A DNA stretch of 64,000 bases from Sphingobium sp. YR768 (lineage in GTDB: Bacteria; Pseudomonadota; Alphaproteobacteria; Sphingomonadales; Sphingomonadaceae): positions 79,066 through 143,065 of the forward strand of contig NZ_FOGE01000013.1 in assembly GCF_900111125.1 (NCBI RefSeq), read 5' to 3'. The first letter of the stretch is position 1. Every line of letters begins with the position of its first letter. The notes under the pieces are model-generated. The model made no database searches. It was not told the DNA's origin and was given only the letters and a program-made list of their open reading frames with translations. Made by a program: the position numbers and the translations under genes. Positions 37,155 through 46,243 of the stretch are shown here, piece after piece.

Positions 37155-38278
37155 GCATCGCTGATGTAAAGCCGATAGAGAGCAACATGCCGGCGCAGCG
37201 GGCGCAAGCCATCGCAGAGCATCTCGGTAACCTTGGTACACGCTATGATGCCGCTCCTGTATTTCCAATCGAGAGCGTGAAGCTGCTGCGGGGAGCCGGA
37301 TTGCTTCACCCATTCGCGCCGATCAGTGCCGGCGGCGACATCTTTCCCGACCGTCAGTCTCAATATATGACCATGATGTCTGTCCTGCGCATCATCGGAC
37401 GTGCCGACCTTAGCGTCGGGCGGCTGTATGAAGGGCATCTCAACGCGCTTTTGCTGTTCGACTGGTTTGGCACGGCTGTTCAATGCGCGGTCCTGCACCA
37501 GCAATTGCACGATGGTGCGCTGTTCGGCGTCTGGGCGACCGAACCACCGCCCGGAGTGCGCCTCAGCGGCGCAAACAACAACTGGACACTGGACGGTGCC
37601 AAATCCTTTGCGACCGGCGCGGGCGGGCTGACCCATGCGATCATCACGGCGCAACCATCGGGTGGTCCAAGGCAGCTTGTCATCGTTCCGGCGGATGAAG
37701 CCGCGCGAACGGACCTGTCGCAATGGCGCATGCGCGGCATGCGCGCGACAGGAAGCGGGATGTACGATTTGAGTGGCCTGTCCGTTGGACCTGACGCTCT
37801 TCTGGGAAACGGCGGCGACTATGATCTGGAGCCAGACTTCACGACTGGTGCGTGGCGTTTTACCGCTGTCCAGCTCGGCGGTGTCGAGGCGCTGTTAACC
37901 GAGACACGCGCCGCCATGACGACAGCAGCCCGCGAAGATCCGTTGCAGCGTGTCAAATTTGCCGATGCGGTCGTTGCGGCACGATCTGCTTATCTGTGGG
38001 TTCGCGAATGCGCCACCCGCGCAGCGGCGGGTGACGAAGATGGTCCGGCGTTCGCCCGCATGACCCGTGGCGTCGTCGAACGGGCAGCGCTTGATGTTAT
38101 GGAATTGGCAAGCCGGATCATCGGCACGCGCAGCGCCATCGATGGGCAACGTATCGACAAGATCATCCGGGATCTAAGCGTCTATTTGAGACAGGCCGGA
38201 CCCGATTATGCAAAGGATCAGGCAGCGATCGCATGGCTCGATCATGATGCCTGGGGCAGCGGAGATGTCCTATGGTGA
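37151..38278 (+). CDS. Acyl-CoA dehydrogenase-like flavoprotein
   Basis: 375-aa protein of the acyl-CoA dehydrogenase fold from the ATG at 37151. Visible pieces: LLHPFAPISAGGDIF, RIIGRADLSVGRLYEGHLNAL, WTLDGAKSFATGAGGLTHAIIT (beta-domain FAD contacts) and the C-terminal helical bundle VMELASRIIGTRSAIDGQRIDKIIRDL. The glycan neighbours suggest dehydrogenation or monooxygenation of a glycan-linked acyl group, not fatty-acid breakdown. The catalytic Glu is not identified. It overlaps both neighbours by a few nt. Confidence 0.75.
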   Translation: MSIADVKPIESNMPAQRAQAIAEHLGNLGTRYDAAPVFPIESVKLLRGAGLLHPFAPISAGGDIFPDRQSQYMTMMSVLRIIGRADLSVGRLYEGHLNALLLFDWFGTAVQCAVLHQQLHDGALFGVWATEPPPGVRLSGANNNWTLDGAKSFATGAGGLTHAIITAQPSGGPRQLVIVPADEAARTDLSQWRMRGMRATGSGMYDLSGLSVGPDALLGNGGDYDLEPDFTTGAWRFTAVQLGGVEALLTETRAAMTTAAREDPLQRVKFADAVVAARSAYLWVRECATRAAAGDEDGPAFARMTRGVVERAALDVMELASRIIGTRSAIDGQRIDKIIRDLSVYLRQAGPDYAKDQAAIAWLDHDAWGSGDVLW

Positions 38279-38967
38279 TGGGGCGCATCGGCGCACATTC
38301 CCTGACAGCAAGGCCATGGCGTGCCCTTCGCTGGCTCGTCATTGCCCCGCACCCTGACGATGAAACGCTGGGTACGGGCGCACTCATCGCCCATATGGCC
38401 AAAGCAGGAAAATTCGCTGGTCTTGTCTATCTGACCGATGGGTCGGGGTCGCATCCGCTTAAAGATGGGAAAGCAGGCTCGATCGTCGCTGCCCGTCAGC
38501 GCGAGGGCCGGCGGGCGTTGCGGCGCCTTGCAGGCTTACAAGTCAAAGCGCCCTTATGCCTTGGATGGAAAGACGCAACGCCTGAAGTCCCAGGTTCGGT
38601 GCTTTTCGGCAGAAGTTACCGCAAACTTGCTGCGTTGTGCGGACGACTACGCGTAGATGTCCTGGCGACGACTGCCCCTCACGAGCCGCATTGCGACCAT
38701 ATTGCGGCAGCTGGCCTGGCACATGCCGTCAGGATCAGGTCGCGGGGCCGGATTACCGTCGCTGAATATTGCGTCTGGGGTGAGGCACCTAGTAGCCTAA
38801 CCCACAAGACGCTTATCACGCCGTCCATGTCGCCGGGCGTCAGGCGCTACGCCCTTGCAGCCCATCGAAGCCAGCTTACCGCCTCGCATGGCCCTGGTTT
38901 TCGTCTGCCTAAAAACAAGCGATCGATGGCGCCGCACGACCTTCTTTACGTCAGGAAGCGCCCATGA
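38278..38967 (+). CDS. PIG-L (LmbE-type) deacetylase
   Basis: 229-aa zinc deacetylase (an upstream in-frame ATG at 38272 would give 231 aa). The metal motif is WLVIAPHPDDETLGTGALIAH and the third ligand region is APHEPHCDHIAAAGLAH. The family removes acetyl from GlcNAc-containing lipids or small thiols. In this cluster it would unmask an amine on the sugar, as NodB does for Nod factors, though NodB is of a different fold. It overlaps the flavoprotein stop in a TGATG. Confidence 0.9.
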   Translation: MGRIGAHSLTARPWRALRWLVIAPHPDDETLGTGALIAHMAKAGKFAGLVYLTDGSGSHPLKDGKAGSIVAARQREGRRALRRLAGLQVKAPLCLGWKDATPEVPGSVLFGRSYRKLAALCGRLRVDVLATTAPHEPHCDHIAAAGLAHAVRIRSRGRITVAEYCVWGEAPSSLTHKTLITPSMSPGVRRYALAAHRSQLTASHGPGFRLPKNKRSMAPHDLLYVRKRP

Positions 38968-39551
38968 ACCGACATCGAACGACCCTGGACGCGGATTATT
39001 TCGAGCGCATGTTTAGCGGGACGAGTGACCCGTGGGATCTGGAAACCAGCTCTTACGAGCAGGCGAAGTTCGAGGACAGCATAGCGGCACTTGGCGACCG
39101 GAACTACGCCAGCGGTTTTGAAGTGGGTTGCGCCAAAGGAATGCTGACCTTGAAACTCAGCGCCTTATGCAAAGCGCTGCTGTCCATCGACGTGAGCGAA
39201 ACCGCGCTGGCAGCCGCTAAACAGCGCACGGCCCATCTCGATCACGTCACATTCGAGCAAATGGCTTTTCCTCGAACGGCACCCTCCGGGCAGTTCGAAT
39301 TGATAGTCCTGTCCGAGGTCGCATATTATTGGGACGATATGGACATTGGTCGTGCGGCCGAGTGGCTGGAAGCGCATCTCCTTGTTGGCGGTGACCTCCT
39401 GCTCGTGCATTTTACCGAAGACACCGACTATCCACAAAGCGGTGACGACGCGGTCGCCAAGCTGTCTGGATCACTGACCAACGCGATGACGGTGGTCACC
39501 GCTTACCGACGGCCACGCTATCGTCTCGATCTGTGGCGGCGTGCCCTGTGA
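38964..39551 (+). CDS. NodS-like SAM-dependent methyltransferase
   Basis: 195-aa class I methyltransferase. SAM pocket: ASGFEVGCAKGMLTLKLSALCKALLSIDVSETALAAAKQR; then FELIVLSEVAYYWDDMD. The start TTLDADYFERMFSGTSDPWDLETSSYEQAKFE matches NodS-type N-methyltransferases of rhizobial chitooligosaccharide synthesis. Following a deacetylase, it could methylate the freed amine. It overlaps both neighbours by 4 nt. Confidence 0.85.
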   Translation: MNRHRTTLDADYFERMFSGTSDPWDLETSSYEQAKFEDSIAALGDRNYASGFEVGCAKGMLTLKLSALCKALLSIDVSETALAAAKQRTAHLDHVTFEQMAFPRTAPSGQFELIVLSEVAYYWDDMDIGRAAEWLEAHLLVGGDLLLVHFTEDTDYPQSGDDAVAKLSGSLTNAMTVVTAYRRPRYRLDLWRRAL

Positions 39552-40393
39552 GCATCAGCGTTCTGACCATCGTCAAGAACCGGGAGGGCCATCTTGCCGA
39601 ACTGGTGGAAGGGTTAAGGCGCAGCGTTGTTCTTCCTGATGAACTTGTCATTGTCGATATGGGCAGCACGCCTGCCCTGATCGCACCTAAAGCCCCATTC
39701 CCGATTCGCCTGGTTACGCTGGAGCGGACCGGCCTGCCGCTCGCCGCCGCTCGCAACGCTGCGGCGCACACAGCAATGGGCGAGCATCTTCTCTTTCTGG
39801 ATGTGGACTGCATACCCATGCGCCACCTTTTAGGGGAAATGGACGATGAGCTTGAACGCGCCGACGCACTAATCTGTGCGGAAGCCTTATATCTGGGTCC
39901 AACAGACGTTCGTGATGGGTGGGAAGAAGATCATCTCAAGCTATCAGCCAAATCCCATCCCATCCGCGCATTCCCGGCGAAAGGCATTCGAGAGGAGGCC
40001 AATGTCGGGCTCTTCTGGTCATTGGTTTTCGGCATCCGTCGGAATCGGTTCACTGACCTGCAAGGTTTTGATGAAGCCTTTGATGGCTATGGCGCGGAGG
40101 ATACGGACTTTGGCTTCCGGGCGCGGGATGCAGGCATTCCGCTCCTGTTCAAAGGCGGCGCTGGCGCTTTTCACCAGCATCATGAGGTATTTGACCCTCC
40201 ACTCCAGCATCTGGAGGACATCGTGCGTAACGCGCAGCTTTTTCGCGATCGCTGGCAATTCTGGCCTATGACAGGGTGGCTCGATGCCTTTGCGAAAATG
40301 GGCCTCATCGCCATGACGGACAATCGCATCATCCTGCGCCGGACAGCTAATGCCGCTGAACTTTCAGGCGCCCGGCGGTCATCGGCATTCTAG
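39548..40393 (+). CDS. GT2 family glycosyltransferase (second)
   Basis: 281-aa GT-A transferase read from a GTG at 39548 that overlaps the methyltransferase stop (GTGA). It has SVLTIVKNREGHLAELVEGL, the metal motif HLLFLDVDCIPM, and the acid motif GYGAEDTDFGFRARDAGI near the C-terminus, like chain-length or processive galactosyl/GlcNAc transferases. It is the last gene of the cluster; a strong hairpin follows at 40402. Donor unknown. Confidence 0.87.
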   Translation: MSISVLTIVKNREGHLAELVEGLRRSVVLPDELVIVDMGSTPALIAPKAPFPIRLVTLERTGLPLAAARNAAAHTAMGEHLLFLDVDCIPMRHLLGEMDDELERADALICAEALYLGPTDVRDGWEEDHLKLSAKSHPIRAFPAKGIREEANVGLFWSLVFGIRRNRFTDLQGFDEAFDGYGAEDTDFGFRARDAGIPLLFKGGAGAFHQHHEVFDPPLQHLEDIVRNAQLFRDRWQFWPMTGWLDAFAKMGLIAMTDNRIILRRTANAAELSGARRSSAF

Positions 40394-40401
40394 GCATCGA
40401 A

Positions 40402-40423
40402 GGCGGCGGGTTGCCCCGCCGCC
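40402..40423. terminator. Bidirectional hairpin terminator
   Basis: GGCGGCGGG-TTGC-CCCGCCGCC: perfect 9-bp stem and 4-nt loop in the 36-nt gap between two convergent genes. No U-tract on either side, but its strength and position fit a bidirectional terminator of the glycan operon and the DUF2383 gene. Confidence 0.7.
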
Positions 40424-40429
40424 ACGCAT

Positions 40430-40882
40430 TCAACGTTCCATCGAATGCTTGATGTCGCGAATTTCGTCATGGCCCGCCTTGACCGACGTGTAGGCTGAAG
40501 CGACGAGCGTCTGCACAGCGGACGAGAGCTCCCGATCTTCGAGCGCATCTTCATATTTGGCCTTGATATGATCTTCGCCGGCCTCGACCTCGTTGATGAT
40601 CGCCTTGTCATCATGGCCGGTAACGACGGATTTGAGATTGAGGAAAACGCGATGCGCGCCTGCCAGGATGGTGCCGTCATCCTCGGGTTCACCGCCCAGA
40701 GAGGAAACGTGCTGCTGGAGCTGTGAAACCAGCGGGCGGCGTTCACCGGCAAGGCCGTTGAACAGTGTCACAAAGCCAGAATTTTCCGTATTTTTTGCAG
40801 CTTCCGTATAGCCTTCGACGCTATCGAGCGTGGTAGCGATCAGGCTGTTGAGCGTTGAAATGTCATGGCTGAGTTCGGTCAT
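40430..40882 (-). CDS. DUF2383 / PA2169-family four-helix-bundle protein
   Basis: 150-aa ferritin-like helical protein. LNSLIATTLDSVEGYTEAAKN and VSQLQQHVSSLGGEPEDDGTILAGAHR then GEDHIKAKYEDAL form the DUF2383 pattern. Members accumulate in stressed cells; the function is not known and iron ligands cannot be assigned here. It is monocistronic, ending at the hairpin shared with the glycan cluster. Confidence 0.87.
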   Translation of the reverse strand: MTELSHDISTLNSLIATTLDSVEGYTEAAKNTENSGFVTLFNGLAGERRPLVSQLQQHVSSLGGEPEDDGTILAGAHRVFLNLKSVVTGHDDKAIINEVEAGEDHIKAKYEDALEDRELSSAVQTLVASAYTSVKAGHDEIRDIKHSMER

Positions 40883-41088
40883 GGGACATCCTCACTATGG
40901 ACCCGCCGCCAGACGCGGCTGTCTCGGGATCTGAACGACCAATGGTCGGGAAAGACTCTTTCTAGAATCGGAAATTAACTTGCGTCAGTGCGATAGTTGG
41001 CCGGACCGAAGGCCCCATGAGCTGCGTTGACCAAAGATACGAGATGCACTTTACCTATACACGATAGGCAAATTGCTGAGGGATGACC

Positions 41089-41346
41089 ATGGAACAAAAT
41101 TACGCGCATGGCCGGCGGGATGGTCTGCGGCTGGCGCTGTCGATCCTGACGGCAGAAGAAGCAAAATGGGCAACATTGTTGGGAGAAAGCCCATCGTGGC
41201 GCACCAATGCCACGCGTGAGGTGCGGTACAAGACGTTGAAAGTCGCGCAACAGCGTCTGCGTACGGCGCTAAACCGCCTCACGCCCAAATCCGATCACGC
41301 CATCGATCCCGAGGTCGCCTCGGCCCTCGAGGAAATCGGGCTATAA
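41089..41346 (+). CDS. Hypothetical small helical protein
   Basis: 85 aa from the ATG at 41089 (TGAGGG at a 6-nt distance; an ATG at 41083 has none). Basic, helical, with KWATLLGESPSWRTNATREVRYKT and a GLRLALSIL helix. No family recognised. It lies 7 nt before the DUF3253 gene and may be co-transcribed. Confidence 0.6.
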   Translation: MEQNYAHGRRDGLRLALSILTAEEAKWATLLGESPSWRTNATREVRYKTLKVAQQRLRTALNRLTPKSDHAIDPEVASALEEIGL

Positions 41347-41353
41347 TTCTGTC

Positions 41354-41647
41354 ATGACCCACGACAACATGCCTGCCCCGTCAGACGATGCGCGTACCGC
41401 TGTGTTGGAACTGCTCGACCGCCGCTCGGACCGGGTGACAATCTGTCCAAGCGAAGTGGCAAGAGCAATCGCCAGCAAAGCCGGCGCCGACCCGACGGAA
41501 CAGGACTGGCGTGCGGTAATGCCGGTCGTTCGCGCCGCGATCGATCAGATGGTGGACGATGGGCTGATCGAACTGAATTGGAAGGGAAAAAGCATGCCAT
41601 CACGCAGCGGCCTCGACCGGATCGGTCGAGCGCACCGCGAGGACTGA
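41354..41647 (+). CDS. DUF3253 domain protein
   Basis: 97-aa winged-helix-like protein of the DUF3253 type. VTICPSEVARAIAS, then DWRAVMPVVRAAIDQMVDDGLIEL and a C-terminal basic tail are the family pattern. These small proteins may bind nucleic acid; the function is unknown. It follows the 85-aa gene at 7 nt. Confidence 0.78.
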   Translation: MTHDNMPAPSDDARTAVLELLDRRSDRVTICPSEVARAIASKAGADPTEQDWRAVMPVVRAAIDQMVDDGLIELNWKGKSMPSRSGLDRIGRAHRED

Positions 41648-41828
41648 ACTGCCTTCACCGCATAAGACCGGCGACGCGCAGAGCATCGTGGATGATTTTT
41701 TCGACGCCAGCCTTCCCGGATAATATCGGGCGCGCAGGTTCGGACGGCAACGGTTCCAAACGGCCTGATTGCCAGCCTGTTGATGGGATCTGCAAAGAAA
41801 TCCACATCATTCCGAATTTGCAGAGCAG

Positions 41829-42275
41829 ATGACCGAGAGACTTGTCGGCCTCAGCCGCGCCCAAGTTCTCTTTGCCGAAACCGACACCCCTTGCGATCTT
41901 AACGACCTTGTTTCGGCCCTCGTCGAACCGTTCAGCAATGAGCATTACGGCGTTGAAATCGAACGTCTGCCAGCATGTACGATCGACAAGGGGAGAGCCG
42001 ATGCGATCGCCCTGGTCATCGGGGAGCTGACCGTCAACTCGTCCAAACATGGCGCGATTAAATATGGTGGTTCAGTCAAAATCTGCGGGGAAGCAGATGA
42101 TCGGTCATTGTCCATCTTCTGGGCGGAGCATAGTTTCGCGCCGGTCGTCGAGCATGTACGCGATGGCGGCCAGGGCCTTGCCCTCATCGGGCGGATCATG
42201 CGCGCGCGCAGCGGCACCATCGACACGGCATGGCGCGATGATGGTTTGGACGTCACGCTGACCTTCGCGCTCTGA
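41829..42275 (+). pseudogene. HWE/HisKA_2-type histidine kinase fragment (HATPase domain)
   Basis: The 148-aa frame gives a complete HATPase_c-type domain: N-box IALVIGELTVNSSKHGA, then GGQGLALIGRIMRARSG as the G-box. Upstream, EFAEQMTERLVGLSRAQ continues in frame for a few codons before a TGA at 41781. In the other frame a helix like IASLLMGSAKKSTS follows the DHp pattern, but no phospho-His is seen. A frameshift around 41780-41810 with 5' loss explains this. It could instead be a stand-alone ATPase protein. Confidence 0.55.
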
Positions 42276-42388
42276 CCCTTCGACTGATGATTGCCTGATC
42301 CAGCACATCCAAATTTGCGTTCGACGTTCTGATTCCGATTGATGTGCCAGTTATTGACACAGCACGGCAAGGCGGTAATCCACCGCCT

Positions 42389-45106
42389 ATGCCCAATCGC
42401 CTTTCCAGAAACGTCTCCCTCACGCCAGAGCTTGATCGCTTTATCGAGACCCGTCTCGAGATTGGCGATTATGGTAATGCCAGTGAGGTGGTACGCACCG
42501 CGCTCAAACTGCTGCGTGAGCGGGAGGGGGTCGGTTCGGGCGATCCATTTGGATGGCTGCGGGGGCGTGGCACCTGCGTTGACCTGATGCGCCAGCAGGA
42601 TTGGACGGCCACTCAGCTTGGCAGCCCGGCTCGATGGTCAGCGCAACTGCGGGCCACAGTAAACAATGTCCTCAATTCGCCTGTCCCCAAGGTACTGATG
42701 TGGGGGCCAGATCACGTCATGATCTATAATGACGGCTATGTCGCCATAGCCGGGGATTATCACCCCAGGGCCATGGGTGGCACCGTGCCGGGCATCTGGC
42801 CCGAAATCTGGGATTTCAACCACGAGATCCTGGCTTCAGGGTTCCGTGGCGAGGTGGTCTCGCACCGCGATCAGCCCATGATACTCAACCGCTATGGGAC
42901 GCCGGAGGAGGTCATTTTCGACCTCTTCTATACGCCTATATATGATGAGGATGGCAAGGTCGGCGGTGTCATGTGCACCGTTATCGAGAATACCGAAAAG
43001 GTAGAAGCGCAGCGCGCTTTGGCCAAAAGCGAACATGAGCTGCGGATCATCACGGACTCGCTGCCGGTCCTGATCTCTTATGTCGATACAGAACATGTCT
43101 ACCGCTTTGCCAACAGTTTCTACGAGGACTGGCTGGGTACACCGCCATCCCAGGTCATCGGTCGGCATATTCGCGATGTCGTCGGCGAGAAGACCTATGC
43201 CGACCGCCTGCCGCTGATCGAGCGGGCGATGGCAGGCGAGTGGGTGGTCGCCGATACCACGATGCCCCACCATTCCGGCCAGGATCGCGCGGCCGAGGTT
43301 CGCTACATCCCTCGGGTTGAAGCGAACGGCTCGGTTTCCGGCTTCCATGTGCTGGTATTCGACATTGAGGATCGCGTTCAGCGCGAGGCTGCGTTAGAGC
43401 GCCTGATCCAGCACCGCGAGCGCGCAGAGGAACAACTGCGCCAGCTCAACGAGACGCTGGAAACACGCGTCATCGAGGAAATCGCAGAGCGCCGCCAGGC
43501 TGAAGCGATCCTGGCCCAATCGCAGAAGATGGAAACGATCGGCCAGCTGACCGGCGGCGTTGCCCATGATTTCAACAATCTCTTGCAGGTCGTATCGGGC
43601 AATCTCCAGCTGCTGGCCCGCGACATCGCCGACAATGAGAAGGCGCAGACGCGTGTCGCCAACGCAATGGCCGGCGTTACCCGGGGCGCCAAGCTCGCCG
43701 CCCAGCTTCTGGCCTTTGGCAGGCGGCAGGCGCTTGAGCCCAAGGTGGTGAATGTTACACGCTTCGTACGCGATATGGACGATATGCTCCGCCGCGCTAT
43801 CGGTGAGGGCATCGAGATAGAGACCATCGTTGCTGGTGGGCTCTGGAACACATTTGTCGATCCGGCACAGGTCGAGAACGCACTGCTCAATCTCGCGATC
43901 AACGCCCGGGACGCGATGGATGGACAGGGCAGGCTCACGATCGAGCTCGGCAATGCCAGCCTCGACGATGATTATGCGCGTACCCATAGCGAAGTCGTGG
44001 CCGGTCAATATGTGATGCTGGCTGTTACCGACACCGGCACGGGCATTCCGGCCGATATTATCGACAAGGTTTTTGACCCGTTCTTTTCGACCAAGAGCGA
44101 GGGCAAGGGATCGGGTCTTGGGCTTTCGATGGTCTATGGTTTCGTCAAACAGTCTGGCGGACACATCAAAATCTACTCCGAGGTTGGCGAAGGCACGACC
44201 ATCAAACTTTACTTCCCCCGCTCGGTGGAAAATGAGGATGTGGAGGTCGAACTTGACAGCGGGCCGATCCGCGGTGGCAGTGAAACCGTACTGGTCGTCG
44301 AAGATGACGATGCGGTTCGCGCGACGGTCGTCGAGATGTTGAGCGACTTGGGCTATGGGGTCCTCAAGGCTGTTGATGCCAGCAGCGCTCTGAGCGTCAT
44401 CGAAAGCGGCATCCAGATCGACATGCTGTTCACCGATGTCGTCATGCCCGGGCGCCTCAAGAGCGCGGAACTGGCGCGCATGGCGCGCGAGCGCCAACCA
44501 GACATCGCCGTGCTGTTCACCTCAGGCTATACAGAGAATTCGATCGTCCATGGCGGTCGCCTGGATGCCGGCGTCGAACTTCTTTCCAAGCCCTATTCCC
44601 GTGATGCCCTCGCGCGCAAATTCCGGCACGTTCTGGCAAATCAGCGGCAACGCAACCTCGCCCGATTAATGCCTCAGCGAGCAACGCCGACCGAGCCATC
44701 CTCGCGTCGGAAGGCCCTTGTTTTGATTGTTGAGGATGACGCACTCATCCTGATGAACACGGCGGAAATGGTGAAGGAACTGGGACTGACCGTGATCGAG
44801 GCAATGAGTGCCGAAGACGCGATTTCCGCGCTTCAGACCACCCATGTCGACGTGCTGATCACCGACGTCAATCTACCGGGAATGGCTGGGCCCGAACTGG
44901 CTGCTCAGGCGCGCGCGCTCCTACCTGAAATAGGCGTGATTTTTGCTACCGGTGATACGCAACTGGAATTTGATCGCGCCGATCCCAAGGTTGCTCTCCT
45001 TGCAAAGCCATATGATGGAAAGGCGCTTGCAGAAGCTATTTCTGGTGCAGGTATCGATCTTATGTCCACGTCGACACCGTCTCGCAAAGACGCCAAATCC
45101 AGTTAG
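42389..45106 (+). CDS. Hybrid histidine kinase with N-terminal ParD-like RHH domain
   Basis: 905 aa. Residues 5-48 ([17 protein letters not shown]... [17 protein letters not shown]) match the ParD/CopG ribbon-helix-helix antitoxin fold. Next come two PAS-type sensors ([15 protein letters not shown]... and [23 protein letters not shown]) and a coiled stretch. HisKA follows with phospho-acceptor His393 (GGVAHDFNN), then HATPase_c, then two receiver domains (Asp683 in FTDVVMPG, Asp826 in ITDVNLPG). The RHH and kinase parts are in one uninterrupted frame. The start at 42389 is weakly supported; a GTG at 42344 is also possible. Confidence 0.85.
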   Translation: MPNRLSRNVSLTPELDRFIETRLEIGDYGNASEVVRTALKLLREREGVGSGDPFGWLRGRGTCVDLMRQQDWTATQLGSPARWSAQLRATVNNVLNSPVPKVLMWGPDHVMIYNDGYVAIAGDYHPRAMGGTVPGIWPEIWDFNHEILASGFRGEVVSHRDQPMILNRYGTPEEVIFDLFYTPIYDEDGKVGGVMCTVIENTEKVEAQRALAKSEHELRIITDSLPVLISYVDTEHVYRFANSFYEDWLGTPPSQVIGRHIRDVVGEKTYADRLPLIERAMAGEWVVADTTMPHHSGQDRAAEVRYIPRVEANGSVSGFHVLVFDIEDRVQREAALERLIQHRERAEEQLRQLNETLETRVIEEIAERRQAEAILAQSQKMETIGQLTGGVAHDFNNLLQVVSGNLQLLARDIADNEKAQTRVANAMAGVTRGAKLAAQLLAFGRRQALEPKVVNVTRFVRDMDDMLRRAIGEGIEIETIVAGGLWNTFVDPAQVENALLNLAINARDAMDGQGRLTIELGNASLDDDYARTHSEVVAGQYVMLAVTDTGTGIPADIIDKVFDPFFSTKSEGKGSGLGLSMVYGFVKQSGGHIKIYSEVGEGTTIKLYFPRSVENEDVEVELDSGPIRGGSETVLVVEDDDAVRATVVEMLSDLGYGVLKAVDASSALSVIESGIQIDMLFTDVVMPGRLKSAELARMARERQPDIAVLFTSGYTENSIVHGGRLDAGVELLSKPYSRDALARKFRHVLANQRQRNLARLMPQRATPTEPSSRRKALVLIVEDDALILMNTAEMVKELGLTVIEAMSAEDAISALQTTHVDVLITDVNLPGMAGPELAAQARALLPEIGVIFATGDTQLEFDRADPKVALLAKPYDGKALAEAISGAGIDLMSTSTPSRKDAKSS

Positions 45107-45123
45107 CGCGCAATCTCCGCGTT

Positions 45124-45151
45124 GACCGGGCGAACGCCTGCGCGCCCGGTC
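45124..45151 (+). terminator. Terminator candidate after the hybrid kinase
   Basis: GACCGGGCG and CGCCCGGTC form a 9-bp stem with a 10-nt loop, 17 nt after the stop. No U-tract. Probably a weak terminator. The rest of the gap to 45302 shows only a 6-bp hairpin near 45262-45279. Confidence 0.5.
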
Positions 45152-45302
45152 AATAACTCATAGCATTGGGTCAGTCTGTGACGGGCATGGCCGATTTAAC
45201 ATGGCCCGTTCTTCTGCCAGGATCCCACCCATGCATCCGATGCGAGCGTCCTTGGTCAATGGTCTGCGTCAATGCAGACGCGTGGGCTAACCGGTGAAAC
45301 TC

Positions 45303-46220
45303 TTACAAGGGCAGTGCTTTGAGCAGAGAGGCTGCCGACACGATCTGGATATCGGAACCTGACGCTCGATATGCCTCAGCCCTTTTGAACTGCGCATCGT
45401 AACGGACATAGCCGAACGGCTCATCTGCCGCGACGACCAGCATCGTCGTGGTCGCGCCGACTGACGCCATGATCTTCCCACCATTGGCCGCAATGCGCTG
45501 CGCCAATGGACCGTCACGCGGCTCGCCAAGGATGGCAATGCGCTGGCCCTTGAGCATCCCTCCGGTCGCTGGCCTTGGCAAAGGCGGCGGACGTTTTCTG
45601 GGCGGTGGCGCCAGCCAGTCGGTCAATTGCGAGCCTGTATGGTCGATCGCCTTTACGATGATCATCCCTGCCGCGCGGGCATCGCTTAGTGCATCATGAT
45701 GTTTGAGCGGGATACCCAGATGCTTCGCCACGATGTTGAGCCGGTGACTGGGAAGCTCGGGCCATACGCGCTTGGCAACGCGCACACTATCGAGCCATGT
45801 CGTCTCGACCATCGCGCGGTCATGGACCAGGCAGGCTGCGGCGAGGGCCCCTTTATCGAAATAGGAATGGGCAACGGTCGTGCGACCACTCAAATGACTG
45901 TGCACGACGGCATGGACATCGGCAAAGCAGGGTTGGCCCACGACATGCCTGGCGGCAATCCCGTGAATGCGCGTGTTGAAGCTGCTGAAATGATCCCGCG
46001 GGTCGACCAGCGACTCATACTCAAAGGTGACTGCGCCATTGCGGAACCCGACGATACCGATCTGGCAGATGCTACTGACGCGGGCGCATGCCGTTTCGAC
46101 ATCGATGACCACGAAATCCGGCTCTTTGCTTTCGTCATCGCCGGGATCGGTTGGATGGGGTGGGAACATGGAGGGGCCATAGGCGGTCTCAAACCCAATG
46201 TCCAAGCGCTCTGCTGGCAA
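45303..46220 (-). CDS. DEDDh 3'-5' exonuclease with BRCT domain
   Basis: DnaQ-type exonuclease, up to 305 aa. Exo motifs: FVVIDVETA (Asp, Glu), TTVAHSYFDKGAL (Asp) and KHHDALSDARAAG (His, Asp). A BRCT domain follows (LKGQRIAILGEPRDG, LAQRIAANGGKIMASVGATTTMLVV). The start is uncertain: a TTG at 46220 or the Met at 46169; the sequence upstream of the exonuclease fold is poorly conserved. DNA-repair or trimming role is likely by family. Confidence 0.85.
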   Translation of the reverse strand: MPAERLDIGFETAYGPSMFPPHPTDPGDDESKEPDFVVIDVETACARVSSICQIGIVGFRNGAVTFEYESLVDPRDHFSSFNTRIHGIAARHVVGQPCFADVHAVVHSHLSGRTTVAHSYFDKGALAAACLVHDRAMVETTWLDSVRVAKRVWPELPSHRLNIVAKHLGIPLKHHDALSDARAAGMIIVKAIDHTGSQLTDWLAPPPRKRPPPLPRPATGGMLKGQRIAILGEPRDGPLAQRIAANGGKIMASVGATTTMLVVAADEPFGYVRYDAQFKRAEAYRASGSDIQIVSAASLLKALPL

Positions 46221-46243
46221 TGGCAGGGTTGCAAAGTCCCACC

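Noticed and set aside
42389..42540. A separate ParD antitoxin gene with a partner toxin
   Set aside because: The frame runs straight into the kinase with no stop, and no ParE-like gene is found on either side.
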